DNA from: Arcanobacterium haemolyticum
GTDB taxonomy: Bacteria; Actinomycetota; Actinomycetes; Actinomycetales; Actinomycetaceae
NCBI GenBank assembly: GCA_021532125.1
Contig: JADYUX010000001.1
Location: 522,056 to 586,055, forward strand
DNA length: 64,000 nucleotides
Direction: 5' to 3'
Shown: in pieces, positions 9,879 to 19,018 of the stretch
How the letters are laid out: each line of letters begins with the position of its first letter
Position numbering within the stretch: position 1 is the stretch's first letter
The notes under the pieces: model-generated
Told to the model about the DNA's origin: nothing
Databases searched by the model: none
Seen by the model: the letters and a program-made list of their open reading frames with translations, nothing else
Position numbers and translations under genes: made by a program

Positions 9879-9910
9879 CCCCCAAGCACAGCCCCCCCAC
9901 ACACAACGAC

Positions 9911-9937
9911 GGAGGGCGCCACCACGTGACGCCCTCC
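9911..9937 (-). terminator. Hairpin downstream of the extracellular nuclease gene
   Basis: GGAGGGCG and CGCCCTCC form a perfect 8-bp stem across an 11-base loop, 33 bases after the nuclease stop codon. There is only a weak T-rich tail on the minus strand. Confidence 0.55.
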
Positions 9938-9970
9938 GCACTCTATTCAGTTATGTTTTACTCCCTGGCC

Positions 9971-12900
9971 TCAGGCTTCACGGCGCAGGCGAGCAACAGC
10001 GGCACCGCCAGCAACGAGGAGGACGAGAGCCGCACCAAGCAGCATCGTCGTGTTCGCACCCGTGAACGCGAGGCCTTTACCTGGGACCGGCTTCGCGATC
10101 GGCGTCGTCGTGCCATCAGGCGATGCGGTCTGGATCGGGTCGCCTGCCTTGCGTTCAATAACGTTGATCTTGACGAATGCGTTAGGCGCGTTCTCAGTGA
10201 GGTTCGAGGTCGCTACCGCGTAGTGCTCACCAACGGGAAGCGAAGCCGAGTTAATGGTGAGAACAGCCTTACCATCGGCATCCGCGAGCGCCGTGCCCGC
10301 ATATGTCGCCTCGGAGTATGTGTAAACGCGAGCCTCGGTCGAGGCGGCGAGCTTCTCGAATGGGAGCTCGACGTCGTCGCCCTGGATGACCTTCACCTCA
10401 GCAATCGCCGGGTTGCCCAGGCGGGCGAGTTCGGCTTCGACTGCAGCGGTGTCAGCAAACACGGGCGCCCACTCGGGGGCGGTCGGCTCGTCGGTTGGCT
10501 GCTCACTCGGCTGCTCACTCGGCTCCTCCGAAGGCTGCTCACTCGGCTCCTCCGAAGGCTGCTCGCTCGGTTCCTCCGACGGCTCCTCGGTCGGTTCGGC
10601 AGCGCCCGTGAAGCTCCACTCGGCAGTTGCGCCCGTGGCCAGGATGTAACCGTCCTTGGCGCGCGCCTCAACCTTCACGGTCTCACCCGGCTTCACAGCA
10701 ACCGTTCCGGTAACAACAGTGCCGTCAACGACGTACTCCACGCCCTCCACGGACGGAATCGTCACGGTGTTGTCCGCGAATGTCGGTGCGGTAGGCGTAA
10801 CTTCGGTCTGAGCAGGAGCCTCTGTGACGCGCACACCGATCTTCACCGGGTCGTGGTCGGAGGAACGGAATTCGGACTCGTCGTAGAGATTCGTCGCGTT
10901 GTAGTTGTATCGCGAGTATTCACGAGCGAGCGCTTCGGTGGAGTTGATGGCGTACACACCGGCATCTGTCACCATCTTGAGTGCTGCCTCGTTGCCGAGT
11001 GCCTGGTCGAGGCTGCCGACGAGGCCGGAGTACTGGTAGGTGTATTCGCTGGCGTATTTAGCGTTACCCGTCTTGTCCGAGAGGTACTGCTCAATGCGGG
11101 TGTAGCCCTTGTCGTTGAGCGTCATGATCGGGTCTTCGGCGGAGTAGGAGTTGAGGTCGCCCACGATGAACACGGGTTCGCCCGCGAACTGCGTGTTGGT
11201 CCAGTCTGCGAGTGCCTTTGCCTGCTTCACGCGGTCGCTGTTGGACTTGCCCTGCCACTTGTCGGGAGCTTCCGTACCGGAGCCCTTTGACTTGAAGTGG
11301 TTGACGACGACGACGAAGTCGTCACCGAGGTCCGCGCCATTCTCGTCGATTGCCTGCCACTTCTGGGCGAGAGGCTCGCGCGCGTTGCTGAAGGCAACCT
11401 GGTCGTCGAGGATGAGAGATTCCCCAACAGGCTTTACTTCATCAACCTGGTAGATGAAGGCGAGGCGGATAACATCCTCACTGGAGAGGGCCGGGCGCTT
11501 TTCTGGGGACTTCACGTATGCCCACTTTGTCTTGCCCTCGGCCTTGTTGAGTGCGTCGACGAGGTTGGCTACTGCGTAGTCGCGATCCTTGCCGTTCTTT
11601 GCGGTGTTCTCAATTTCTTCGAGGGCGACGACGGAGGAGTCAAGCTTGTTGATCGCCTTGACGATCTTGACCTGCTGACGATCGAAGTTCGCCTTGTCTG
11701 CAGCGCCACGAGCGGTACCACACGACTTAGCTGTGATAGGTGCGCCGTTGCGGTCGTTGTAGGTGCTACGGCAGTTGAGGTCGGCCGCAGTGGTCGTGAA
11801 GTAGTTGAGTACGTTGAAGCTCGTGATGGAGATGTCGCCGCCGACCTCAGGGCTGGTGGCTGGGCGTGTCGAGGAGAAGCTGAAGGATTCAGCGTCGGCA
11901 TCGCGGCCCGCTTCACTTGAGAGTGGCTTGAGGGGCTGAATCTTCCACGAGCCGTTGCGGTAGTCGAGAACTGCGGGCTTGGTCTGGGTGACTGCAGCGC
12001 CTACACGGACTTCGTTATCGAGGGCGAGCCAGGACACCGGCTGGGCCTTTGTCTTAGCACTCTTGAAGAAGTCCGTCGACTGACCGTCGTCGAGGGAGAT
12101 GAGCTTTGCCTTGTTGGAATCTTCAAGTGCCTGAACCTTGTCCACGCCGTCGCGGGTGGGGTTGAGGACGTCAGTTGGCTGGCGCAGCGGCTGCGTATCA
12201 AGGGCAACGCCGATCTCGCCGTACTGGTTGGTCTGGTAGTTGTTCGTCACGGTCATCGGGCCGGTGATCTTGACGAGCATGCCTTCCATGGCTTCGCGCA
12301 CGGCTTCGTCGGTCGAGAGAGTGTCGAGCTCGATAGCGACGGGGGCAACAGCGTTTGCGGGTGCCGTCTCTACTGAGAACGACGAAGCATTGAGCTCTGT
12401 AAGCGAGTAGAACTCCGTCACCGATCCGGTGGCCTTGACGTAGTCACCGATCTTGACCTTTTGGGCAATGTTAGCGCCGTAGACGAACAGGCCATCGGAG
12501 GCTTCTCCTGCCGCCTTAGCCTTGCCGCCAGTGCCGGCGCTCTGGATGTACACGCCGTTGAAGCCACCTGTCGGGTAGACAGCGGTGACGAAACCTTCGG
12601 TTGTCACCGTCGTGCCTTGAAGCGGGGATTCGCTTCCCGTTCCCTGGATCTGAGCGATCGTTACGCTCTCGCCAGATGGAACGCTGGGCTGGGTGCTTGG
12701 CTCAGTGCCCGGTGTCGAGGGCTCAGTTCCCGGCGTTGAGGGGTCAGTTCCCGGCGTGGGATCGGTGCTCGGAGCGCTGCCAGAACCCGTGGGCGTAATA
12801 TCTGCAGCCTTGAAGTCTGCTGAGTTGTTGTCGGTATCAACGCCGTTCGTACGGGTGATACCCCTCGTGACCTCATTCGTTGGTGTCGGTGCAGCCTGAG

Positions 12901-13366
12901 TTTCGTAATTCGAGTGGCGGCCAAAGCCTACATAATCGACGATACTTGCGTCTGTGACCTGGCCAGTGAAGGAGGGAGCTGCGCCGCGCGTGAGTGCGAA
13001 ACCACCGTTAGCACCCATCTGCTGTGTGCACTTAATCGAAGCATCAGATCCCTCGCGTGCCGAATCGCCCTTGGCGAGGAGAGAGACAAGGTAGTAGCTC
13101 TTTGCTGCTACCGCCCCTGACAGCGTGCCCGCGCACTGCGCCAGCGGCTTGCCTTTTGCCGAGTAGTACGTAACGTTCAGGCCCGAGACATCGATGGCCT
13201 TGTCTGTGGGGTTGTAGAGTTCAACAAATTTGGCGCCGGGGCTTACTTCGTTGATGACGACGTTATCTCCGGCCGGTGTAGCTTGGGCGGGAATCGCGGC
13301 AAGCGGTACTGCCAACAACGCTGTTGCGGCGAACGCAGCGATGCGCCCCTTCTTCCGTAGTATCAA
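9971..13366 (-). CDS. Cell-wall-anchored extracellular endonuclease/exonuclease (ExeM/NucH type)
   Basis: A protein of about 1,131 residues. Order of parts: signal peptide ending near IPAQA; a lamin-tail domain (VVINEVSPGAKFVELYN); a Thr/Pro/Ser linker; an OB-fold nucleic-acid-binding region; an endonuclease/exonuclease/phosphatase domain (SFNVLNYF, VALEEIEN, VNHFKSKGSG, GDLNSY, RSSDHDPV); an Ig-like module ending AEWSFTG; an EPSEQPSEEPS repeat spacer; and a sortase signal LAFTG (about 1099-1103) with membrane helix and RLRREA tail. It probably degrades extracellular DNA for nutrients or to escape DNA nets. The TTG at 13366 has AAGGGA upstream and puts the signal peptide at the N-terminus. 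Confidence 0.88.
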   Translation of the reverse strand: MILRKKGRIAAFAATALLAVPLAAIPAQATPAGDNVVINEVSPGAKFVELYNPTDKAIDVSGLNVTYYSAKGKPLAQCAGTLSGAVAAKSYYLVSLLAKGDSAREGSDASIKCTQQMGANGGFALTRGAAPSFTGQVTDASIVDYVGFGRHSNYETQAAPTPTNEVTRGITRTNGVDTDNNSADFKAADITPTGSGSAPSTDPTPGTDPSTPGTEPSTPGTEPSTQPSVPSGESVTIAQIQGTGSESPLQGTTVTTEGFVTAVYPTGGFNGVYIQSAGTGGKAKAAGEASDGLFVYGANIAQKVKIGDYVKATGSVTEFYSLTELNASSFSVETAPANAVAPVAIELDTLSTDEAVREAMEGMLVKITGPMTVTNNYQTNQYGEIGVALDTQPLRQPTDVLNPTRDGVDKVQALEDSNKAKLISLDDGQSTDFFKSAKTKAQPVSWLALDNEVRVGAAVTQTKPAVLDYRNGSWKIQPLKPLSSEAGRDADAESFSFSSTRPATSPEVGGDISITSFNVLNYFTTTAADLNCRSTYNDRNGAPITAKSCGTARGAADKANFDRQQVKIVKAINKLDSSVVALEEIENTAKNGKDRDYAVANLVDALNKAEGKTKWAYVKSPEKRPALSSEDVIRLAFIYQVDEVKPVGESLILDDQVAFSNAREPLAQKWQAIDENGADLGDDFVVVVNHFKSKGSGTEAPDKWQGKSNSDRVKQAKALADWTNTQFAGEPVFIVGDLNSYSAEDPIMTLNDKGYTRIEQYLSDKTGNAKYASEYTYQYSGLVGSLDQALGNEAALKMVTDAGVYAINSTEALAREYSRYNYNATNLYDESEFRSSDHDPVKIGVRVTEAPAQTEVTPTAPTFADNTVTIPSVEGVEYVVDGTVVTGTVAVKPGETVKVEARAKDGYILATGATAEWSFTGAAEPTEEPSEEPSEQPSEEPSEQPSEEPSEQPSEQPTDEPTAPEWAPVFADTAAVEAELARLGNPAIAEVKVIQGDDVELPFEKLAASTEARVYTYSEATYAGTALADADGKAVLTINSASLPVGEHYAVATSNLTENAPNAFVKINVIERKAGDPIQTASPDGTTTPIAKPVPGKGLAFTGANTTMLLGAALVLLVAGGAAVARLRREA

Positions 13367-13743
13367 GGTTTTTCCCTTCGTCGGGTGATTCTGCGTCGAT
13401 GTGAAACACAAGAACACGGCCAATACTACGTGTTTTCGCCGTCACATTTGGGTGCTTTGATGCCGCAATATTGCGAGATTTTATGCTGCAGCAATGCACC
13501 ATTCACCCTCAATTCATGTGCACTATAGCTTATGGTTAAATACCGTAACTTTTGCGGGTTACGTCAATGCGCTTCTTCGCGCGGATTCTCCGCACTATAT
13601 CCCTCTAAACATGGCAGTAGCCCCATCCGAAGATACAACAGCGAGGGCAGCCATGTGCAGCCCCTCACCTTTTCTCTCGCGACACAAGGTGAGACGCCAT
13701 CCATCCACATTGCGAACCCACCCACCCAGGTAGGCTAGACTTC
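13367..13743. other. Divergent intergenic region, no gene seen
   Basis: The region between the nuclease and rlmC genes is relatively AT-rich and must hold both promoters. An inverted repeat CGTAAC / GTTACG (13544-13549 and 13558-13563) could be a regulator site, but I recognise no specific operator. Short open frames here lack coding character. Confidence 0.4.
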
Positions 13744-14877
13744 ATGCACTGCTCCTACTTCGATGCCGGGATCTGCCATTCCTGCACCCACATGGGTGAG
13801 CCCTACATCCAGCAACTCGACGCAAAAGATGCTGCAGTGCGCGCACTTCTTCCCCAGATGCAGTGGCTCGCTCCCTGCGCCTCACCCGAGCAAGGTTTTC
13901 GCAACAAAGCCAAACTCGTCGTCGGCGGAACCGCCAGCGAACCCACTCTCGGAATCCTCGACGACCACCGACGAGGCATCGACCTCACCAGTTGCGGCCT
14001 CTACGAGCCTCCCCTCGCAGCGACTTTCCCAACCCTCGCAGCTTTCATCAGCCGAGCAGGCCTCACGCCTTTCGATGTGCGATCCGGACACGGGGAGCTG
14101 AAGAACATCCTCGTGACGATCTCTCCCGACCGCGAATTCCTCATTCGCTTCGTCCTCCGATCCACCGAGGCCCTCGTCCGCATCAAGAAATATCTCCCAT
14201 GGCTGCAAGCGAACATCCCGGGCGCACACGTTGTCACAGTCAATCTTCTCCCGGAACGCAAGGCTGTCCCCGAAGGTGACACAGAGATTGTGCTGAGCGA
14301 CGACGAGATTCTTCCCATGCGGCTGGAGGACGTCACCCTGGGCCTGCGCCCGCAATCTTTCTTTCAGACAAATACGCTCGTAGCTCGCGAACTTTACGCC
14401 CAGGCTCGCGCCTGGGTCGACGACATTGTGGCGCGACGAAGGAAGGATTCCGGCACGCTCCACCTGTGGGATCTCTACTGCGGAGTGGGCGGTTTTGCGC
14501 TTCACTGTGCAGGGGCCGGACGAGATATCTACGGCGTCGAAATCTCCGAACAGGCGATCCAATCGGCACACGCAAGCGCGAAAGCCGCCGGAATTGAGGC
14601 GCGTTTTATCGCAGGTGACGCCTTCCAAGCGGTTCAGGAAGCTGGCGATCCGGATATCGTCGTCGTTAATCCCCCACGGCGCGGAATCGGGAATCTCGCC
14701 GCATGGCTCAACGAATCGCGAGCGCATACCGTGGTGTATTCGAGCTGCAATCCGAAGTCACTGGCCGTTGACCTTACGCATATGCCGGATTTTCACCCCG
14801 TGTACGGGAGGCTTTTCGACATGTTCCCCCAGACCGACCATGCGGAAGTCATGGTGATATTAGAACGGCGAAGCTAG
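13744..14877 (+). CDS. rlmC: 23S rRNA (uracil-C5)-methyltransferase, RlmC type
   Basis: A 377-residue TrmA/RlmC-family enzyme. The N-terminal CSYFDAGICHSC supplies cysteines of the 4Fe-4S cluster (Cys3, Cys11, Cys14) with another in LAPCASPEQG. It lacks an N-terminal TRAM domain, as RlmC does. The C-terminal SAM-dependent domain shows LYCGVGGFALH, VVNPPRRGIG and the catalytic-cysteine motif YSSCNPKSLA. It would make m5U in 23S rRNA. In some Gram-positives one enzyme of this group modifies two sites, so the exact uridine is uncertain. Confidence 0.88.
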   Translation: MHCSYFDAGICHSCTHMGEPYIQQLDAKDAAVRALLPQMQWLAPCASPEQGFRNKAKLVVGGTASEPTLGILDDHRRGIDLTSCGLYEPPLAATFPTLAAFISRAGLTPFDVRSGHGELKNILVTISPDREFLIRFVLRSTEALVRIKKYLPWLQANIPGAHVVTVNLLPERKAVPEGDTEIVLSDDEILPMRLEDVTLGLRPQSFFQTNTLVARELYAQARAWVDDIVARRRKDSGTLHLWDLYCGVGGFALHCAGAGRDIYGVEISEQAIQSAHASAKAAGIEARFIAGDAFQAVQEAGDPDIVVVNPPRRGIGNLAAWLNESRAHTVVYSSCNPKSLAVDLTHMPDFHPVYGRLFDMFPQTDHAEVMVILERRS

Positions 14878-14883
14878 GGTAAC

Positions 14884-15255
14884 CTACGTGTTGTCGTCCT
14901 CGTGGCGCCTGCGCTTCATCTGAAAATACGACACGTATGTGTATGCAATCGCGACGGTTAAGCCAAGGCACGTGAGGGCTAAAACCCCCATGAGACTGTA
15001 GGGGAAGAAGATCGTTCCTATGCTCGCCACTCCGCCAAGAATGCACACGATACCTGTCGCGGCAACTCCAGGGGCTGCTGCACGCTGGGAGGCATACCAG
15101 TTTTCCTCCGAGCTATAGGCATATTCGGTTTTCATACCAAGCGTGTGATTCATGGGAATACGGTCGTGCCTCATACGCCATGCCCAGATGAGGCATGGAA
15201 CCCCAAGCGGCAGGTAGAGCGCAGCAAAAATGACTGCGACAATGATCTCTTCCAT
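14884..15255 (-). CDS. SdpI/YhfL-family membrane protein
   Basis: A 123-residue protein with three predicted membrane helices (about 3-25, 65-86 and 88-111). Between helices 1 and 2 lies the family signature region GMKTEYAYSSEENWYASQR, which resembles the G(I/L)RT...S.ENW motif of SdpI, the immunity protein against the SdpC toxin in Bacillus. Many such proteins have no known toxin partner and none is visible here. It sits 3' of the PfkB-kinase terminator as its own unit. Confidence 0.65.
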   Translation of the reverse strand: MEEIIVAVIFAALYLPLGVPCLIWAWRMRHDRIPMNHTLGMKTEYAYSSEENWYASQRAAAPGVAATGIVCILGGVASIGTIFFPYSLMGVLALTCLGLTVAIAYTYVSYFQMKRRRHEDDNT

Positions 15256-15304
15256 ACCTCATGACAACATGAAGCGCTTGAGAAAACAATACTTTCGGAA
15301 ACCT

Positions 15305-15338
15305 GCGGGGAGGAATCGTATCTATGGTTCCTCCCCGC
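15305..15338 (-). terminator. Terminator of the permease/kinase operon
   Basis: GCGGGGAGGAA and TTCCTCCCCGC form a perfect 11-bp stem 16 bases past the kinase stop codon. T residues follow on the minus strand only loosely. Confidence 0.7.
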
Positions 15339-15353
15339 GCGGTCTCGTCGCTC

Positions 15354-16298
15354 CTACGCCCGCGAGCGAATCTCCTCCTCGTTCGGGCAGGTGGCCGGGC
15401 CGGATACTGTCGTCGATAGAGCGCCAGCAATGTTCGCCCACCGCAACGCCATGCCCGTATCCTCACCACGTGCTAGCGCCGCGCACAGTACGCCAGCGTG
15501 GGCATCCCCCGCGCCGTTCGTGTCAATCGGCTTCACCGAAATTGAGGGAACATGTTGCACCTCGCCACCATCGCAATACCACGCCCCCAAGGCGCCCGCA
15601 CGCAGGAGAACCGCACCAAACCTCCCTGCCAAGCGTTCGCATAAACCCGCGTATGCAGCTTCGTCGTCACCGGAAATCCCACCGATCCCATAGCGCTCGG
15701 CCAGAATCTTCGCCTCTCGTTCGTTCACCGACCACAAAGGCTTCATCTCACCGATGGTGTCGAGCGCATCGAGTGGAGCGAATTCCACCATTGGTGACAC
15801 ATCGAATACTGCCTTCGGAGCGATTCCCTCACGCCCAAGTCGTGCCACAAGATTTTTCAGGGCGACGAGGTTGCGTTCATGCGCGAGTGAGTAACCCGAG
15901 ATGTAAAGGACATCCTCACGTGTGAGCGGGAGGTCGTCAAAAGCATCCGGATCTTCCATTGTCTCGGCACCACGAGTGGAAACGAATGTCCGCTCCGCCG
16001 TCGCATCCGTCAGAGCCACGCAGTACCCAAGGTCGCACTCTCCCGTGCGCCCGACATGCTCGACACCAATCTGAGCAAGCCCCTCACGGGCCGCATCAGA
16101 GAAGGGGCCAACACCGAGCATCCCCGCATACACCGTCCGCACACCAAGCTGGCGGGCCGCATACAAAACGTTGTATCCGCCACCGACCGCCATACCGGCT
16201 TCGTCGGCAAAAATGTCGCCACCCGGTGCCGGCAACGCCTCGATCTTCAACGTCAGATCAACAACAACCTGACCCGTGTGATACACAACCCCTGACAT
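15354..16298 (-). CDS. PfkB-family carbohydrate/nucleoside kinase
   Basis: A 314-residue ribokinase-fold kinase. It opens MSGVVYHTGQVVVDL, has the N-terminal PfkB signature AVGGGYNVLYAARQLG and the C-terminal signature DTNGAGDAHAG with the catalytic Asp. It should phosphorylate a sugar or nucleoside hydroxyl. The ATG at 16298 begins one base after the permease stop and has a GAGGCGTGAG site, so the pair is co-translated. Together with the glycohydrolase and GntR gene upstream it corresponds to E. coli YegV. Substrate unknown. Confidence 0.88.
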   Translation of the reverse strand: MSGVVYHTGQVVVDLTLKIEALPAPGGDIFADEAGMAVGGGYNVLYAARQLGVRTVYAGMLGVGPFSDAAREGLAQIGVEHVGRTGECDLGYCVALTDATAERTFVSTRGAETMEDPDAFDDLPLTREDVLYISGYSLAHERNLVALKNLVARLGREGIAPKAVFDVSPMVEFAPLDALDTIGEMKPLWSVNEREAKILAERYGIGGISGDDEAAYAGLCERLAGRFGAVLLRAGALGAWYCDGGEVQHVPSISVKPIDTNGAGDAHAGVLCAALARGEDTGMALRWANIAGALSTTVSGPATCPNEEEIRSRA

Positions 16299-16299
16299 C

Positions 16300-17766
16300 T
16301 CACGCCTCCGTCGACGAAGCGGTAACCTCGTCGTTCGTCGTACCCTTGGCGCCACCAAGCAGCGCATACAGCAGCGCGCCAAGCGCAAGCGCAACAAGCC
16401 AGGCCAAGCCATTCTCACCAATAACCGTGTCGGCAAGAGGGCCCCGGAACCACAGAACATCCTCGCTCACGCGAGCTGTTACAAAGAGGTAGCCGCACAC
16501 AAGCGCGACAAGCCACGAGCCACACGCGCGCCACTCAACGCCACCCTTGTACCAGTACGCAGATTGCGGGGTGAGATCGACGAGATCGTCGGCCTTGTAC
16601 GTACGACGTTTCACCATATCGACGAGGAACACACCCACCCAAGCTGTGAGAGGCACGGCGAGCAACGAAATAAAGGTAATGAACGGCCCGTAGAAACCGT
16701 CGGAACCGAGAATGAAATACGATGCACCAAGAGTCGTCACGATGACATCAACAATGACAGCGTACGCACGCTTAATGCGGATACCCAGCGTGATCGTCAC
16801 CAAACCAGCCGAATACACAGACAAGTGATTCGAGAGAAGCAAACCGCCAAAGGCCGCAATGAGGTACGGAACCGCGACCCACGCCGGGAGAGCCTCACGC
16901 ACAGCAGCAATCGGATCACCAGCAGTAGCAATGGCAGAGTCACCCGCCGTCAACGCCGAACCCAGACCGATGACAATCACCAGCGGAATACCTGCACCCG
17001 CCGCGGCCGTGAGAATCAGCGATCCCGCCGAAACCTTCTTACCCTGATAACGAGCCATATCCGCACCAGAGGTCGCCCAACCGATACCCGTGCCCGACGC
17101 GATTGTCCCAATACCAATAATCATTGCTGAGGCAGGGCCAGCAGAGGCACCGATAAAGCTCGACCACTCAACGGTCGTCGCCAGATAAAGCGCCACAAGC
17201 AGCGTCAACGCGCCGAAGATCCACGTCGCCCACTTCTGAACCTTAAGAATCACCTCATGGCCGGCAGCAGCAACAATTACCGTGCACGCCACAAAAATTG
17301 CAATGCATACAACCGCGAGCGCTGGAACCGACTTCGCATCAGCCGACGTTCCGAAAAGAATCGCACACAAAGACAGGAGGGCAAAGGCGCCCGTCATCGT
17401 ATTAACCGTCTCCCATCCAAGACGAGACAGCAGTGCGATAAGCGTCGGCCCGGCATTGCCGCGTACTCCAAAAACAGCACGTGAGAGTGTCAGAGAGGGC
17501 GCGCCTCCGCGCCTTCCAGCCACAGAAATAATACCCACCACAGCGAACGACCCGAACGAACCGATCGCCGCCACCAGGATCGCCTGCCACAGGTTGAGGC
17601 CGAGAGCGACAAGAGTGGCACCCAGAGGAATACCGAGAATAGAAATATTTGCCGCAAACCACACCCAGAACAGCTCGCCCGGGCGCCCCTTCTTCTCCGA
17701 TTCAGGCACTGGCTCAATGCCCCGTTGTTCAACGCGCGTCAAGACGCGCGACTTCTCACTGCTCAT
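16300..17766 (-). CDS. NCS1-family purine/cytosine permease
   Basis: A 488-residue protein with about 12 membrane helices. The N-terminal FWVWFAANISILGIPLGA and the following GRRGGAPSLTLSRAVFG match the nucleobase-cation-symport-1 family (cytosine, hydantoin, allantoin, thiamine and purine transporters). It imports a nucleobase-like or nucleoside-like compound across the cytoplasmic membrane, driven by H+ or Na+. The start has AAGGAG. It lies between the ADP-ribosylglycohydrolase and the PfkB kinase, which are the likely downstream enzymes for the imported compound. Confidence 0.88.
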   Translation of the reverse strand: MSSEKSRVLTRVEQRGIEPVPESEKKGRPGELFWVWFAANISILGIPLGATLVALGLNLWQAILVAAIGSFGSFAVVGIISVAGRRGGAPSLTLSRAVFGVRGNAGPTLIALLSRLGWETVNTMTGAFALLSLCAILFGTSADAKSVPALAVVCIAIFVACTVIVAAAGHEVILKVQKWATWIFGALTLLVALYLATTVEWSSFIGASAGPASAMIIGIGTIASGTGIGWATSGADMARYQGKKVSAGSLILTAAAGAGIPLVIVIGLGSALTAGDSAIATAGDPIAAVREALPAWVAVPYLIAAFGGLLLSNHLSVYSAGLVTITLGIRIKRAYAVIVDVIVTTLGASYFILGSDGFYGPFITFISLLAVPLTAWVGVFLVDMVKRRTYKADDLVDLTPQSAYWYKGGVEWRACGSWLVALVCGYLFVTARVSEDVLWFRGPLADTVIGENGLAWLVALALGALLYALLGGAKGTTNDEVTASSTEA

Positions 17767-17830
17767 GGTGTTCTCCTTTGATCCACGTATGCACGTGCAA
17801 TGTCGTTGAGGGATAAATTTCTTTCACAAA

Positions 17831-17860
17831 AGATAGGTAGGCGTCGGAAGATAGGTAGGC
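17831..17860. repeat. Direct repeat in the leader of the NCS1 permease gene
   Basis: The 12-mer AGATAGGTAGGC occurs twice, at 17831-17842 and 17849-17860, with an 18-bp period. It lies in the 172-base gap between the glycohydrolase and permease genes, about 65-95 bases before the permease ATG. Possible regulator site; no known consensus recognised. Confidence 0.6.
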
Positions 17861-17938
17861 TTCGCCGGAGGCTACACAGCCTGGCGTACGAGATGTGTGA
17901 CGTACCGGATCCGTGTCCGGCGTGAATTGTATTCGCGG

Positions 17939-19015
17939 CTACGCTTCGCGGAAGGCGAGAAGCTTCGCGGCAAGGTCGTCGATCGCTGGTGCGGACACCT
18001 CCCGAATGAGATTGATCTCCCCAGCAGGGAAAACCGAAACGCCGTGACACGCGCCGAGGATCGCTCCAGCCATCGCCCCAATCGTGTCAGTATCCCCACC
18101 AAGATTCGCTGCGAAACAAAGACCCTCGTAAGGCTTGTCCGCAAAAACATACGCAACGACGAACGCCGCCGCCACACTCTCGGTCGAATCCACCGATGTC
18201 CCAACCTCGTCGCGAACAAAACGAAGAAGCTCGTCGTTCGTCGCCCTCGATAGCGTTGGCGAAGACGGTGACGTGGCACCACTCATTGCTGAACCGACGA
18301 TTTTTTGCGCGCCTTCAATGGCACGGCGCGCACGAGTCACAACCGAGGCTTTCGGCGACCAGTGACCACGCAGCGGCAAATCGTCCATCAACGTGAGCGC
18401 AGCTTCAAGCGCACCACGAGTATCGGCACCGCTAATACCAGCAGAAACAGCGCCAGCCACGAGGCCCGCCGCTTCCCACCCCTGCCGAGTATCGTGCGTA
18501 ACCATGCAGGACTCGTGGACCGCATCACCAAAACGCCCCGGGTCGCCCATCGAAAAAGCCACACCAATCGGTGCAACACGCATCGACGCGCCGTTCGTCG
18601 TGCCAGTCTTGCCGCTCTCGCGCGGATCACCTCCAGACCTCACCTGCTCAAGAGCGAGCTTCGTCGACGGGCCAAGAAGATCAAGCGAACCACGAGCGCG
18701 CATGTCGTCCTCCCACTCAAGGAGCGTCGTGGCGAAACGCATCGGATCGATATTCCCACCGCCATCAATGAGAAGCTCACCAACGAGGAGCGCTTGCTCC
18801 GTATCGTCGGTAATCGAACCAGCAGGCATCGACGGGGCAATCGGCTGGGAGGCCACAGCGTCACGAAGGCTCGACACATACCCATAGGCGGAGCTAATGT
18901 CGGCCGGACTCATGGATTGCGTGCACATACCAAGGGCGTCACCGAGGGCAAGGCCCCACAGGGCGCCACGGGCGCGTTCGAGAGACGTCGGTTGCGTAGT
19001 GAGTGCTGCAGACAT
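17939..19015 (-). CDS. ADP-ribosylglycohydrolase family protein
   Basis: A 358-residue all-alpha DraG/ARH-fold hydrolase. The dinuclear magnesium site is visible as SITDDTEQALLV (residues 67-78) and GGDTDTIGAMAGAILG near the C-terminus. The first helix GALWGLALGDALG is also typical. Family members remove ADP-ribose from proteins or split related N-glycosidic bonds. Beside a transporter and PfkB kinase it is more likely a nucleoside-type glycohydrolase in catabolism, as proposed for YegU-like genes, than a protein-modification eraser. It starts 3 bases after the GntR gene with a GAGGAG site. Confidence 0.86.
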   Translation of the reverse strand: MSAALTTQPTSLERARGALWGLALGDALGMCTQSMSPADISSAYGYVSSLRDAVASQPIAPSMPAGSITDDTEQALLVGELLIDGGGNIDPMRFATTLLEWEDDMRARGSLDLLGPSTKLALEQVRSGGDPRESGKTGTTNGASMRVAPIGVAFSMGDPGRFGDAVHESCMVTHDTRQGWEAAGLVAGAVSAGISGADTRGALEAALTLMDDLPLRGHWSPKASVVTRARRAIEGAQKIVGSAMSGATSPSSPTLSRATNDELLRFVRDEVGTSVDSTESVAAAFVVAYVFADKPYEGLCFAANLGGDTDTIGAMAGAILGACHGVSVFPAGEINLIREVSAPAIDDLAAKLLAFREA

Positions 19016-19018
19016 TCC

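Noticed and set aside
9515..11290. 591-residue plus-strand frame across gluQ and the nuclease
   Set aside because: Spans two well-supported minus-strand genes and low-complexity DNA; composition is Arg/Leu-rich and unnatural.
13455..13480. Palindrome GCAATATTGC upstream of the nuclease gene as a regulator site
   Set aside because: Short self-complementary AT-rich sequence; no matching regulator known to me and no second copy.
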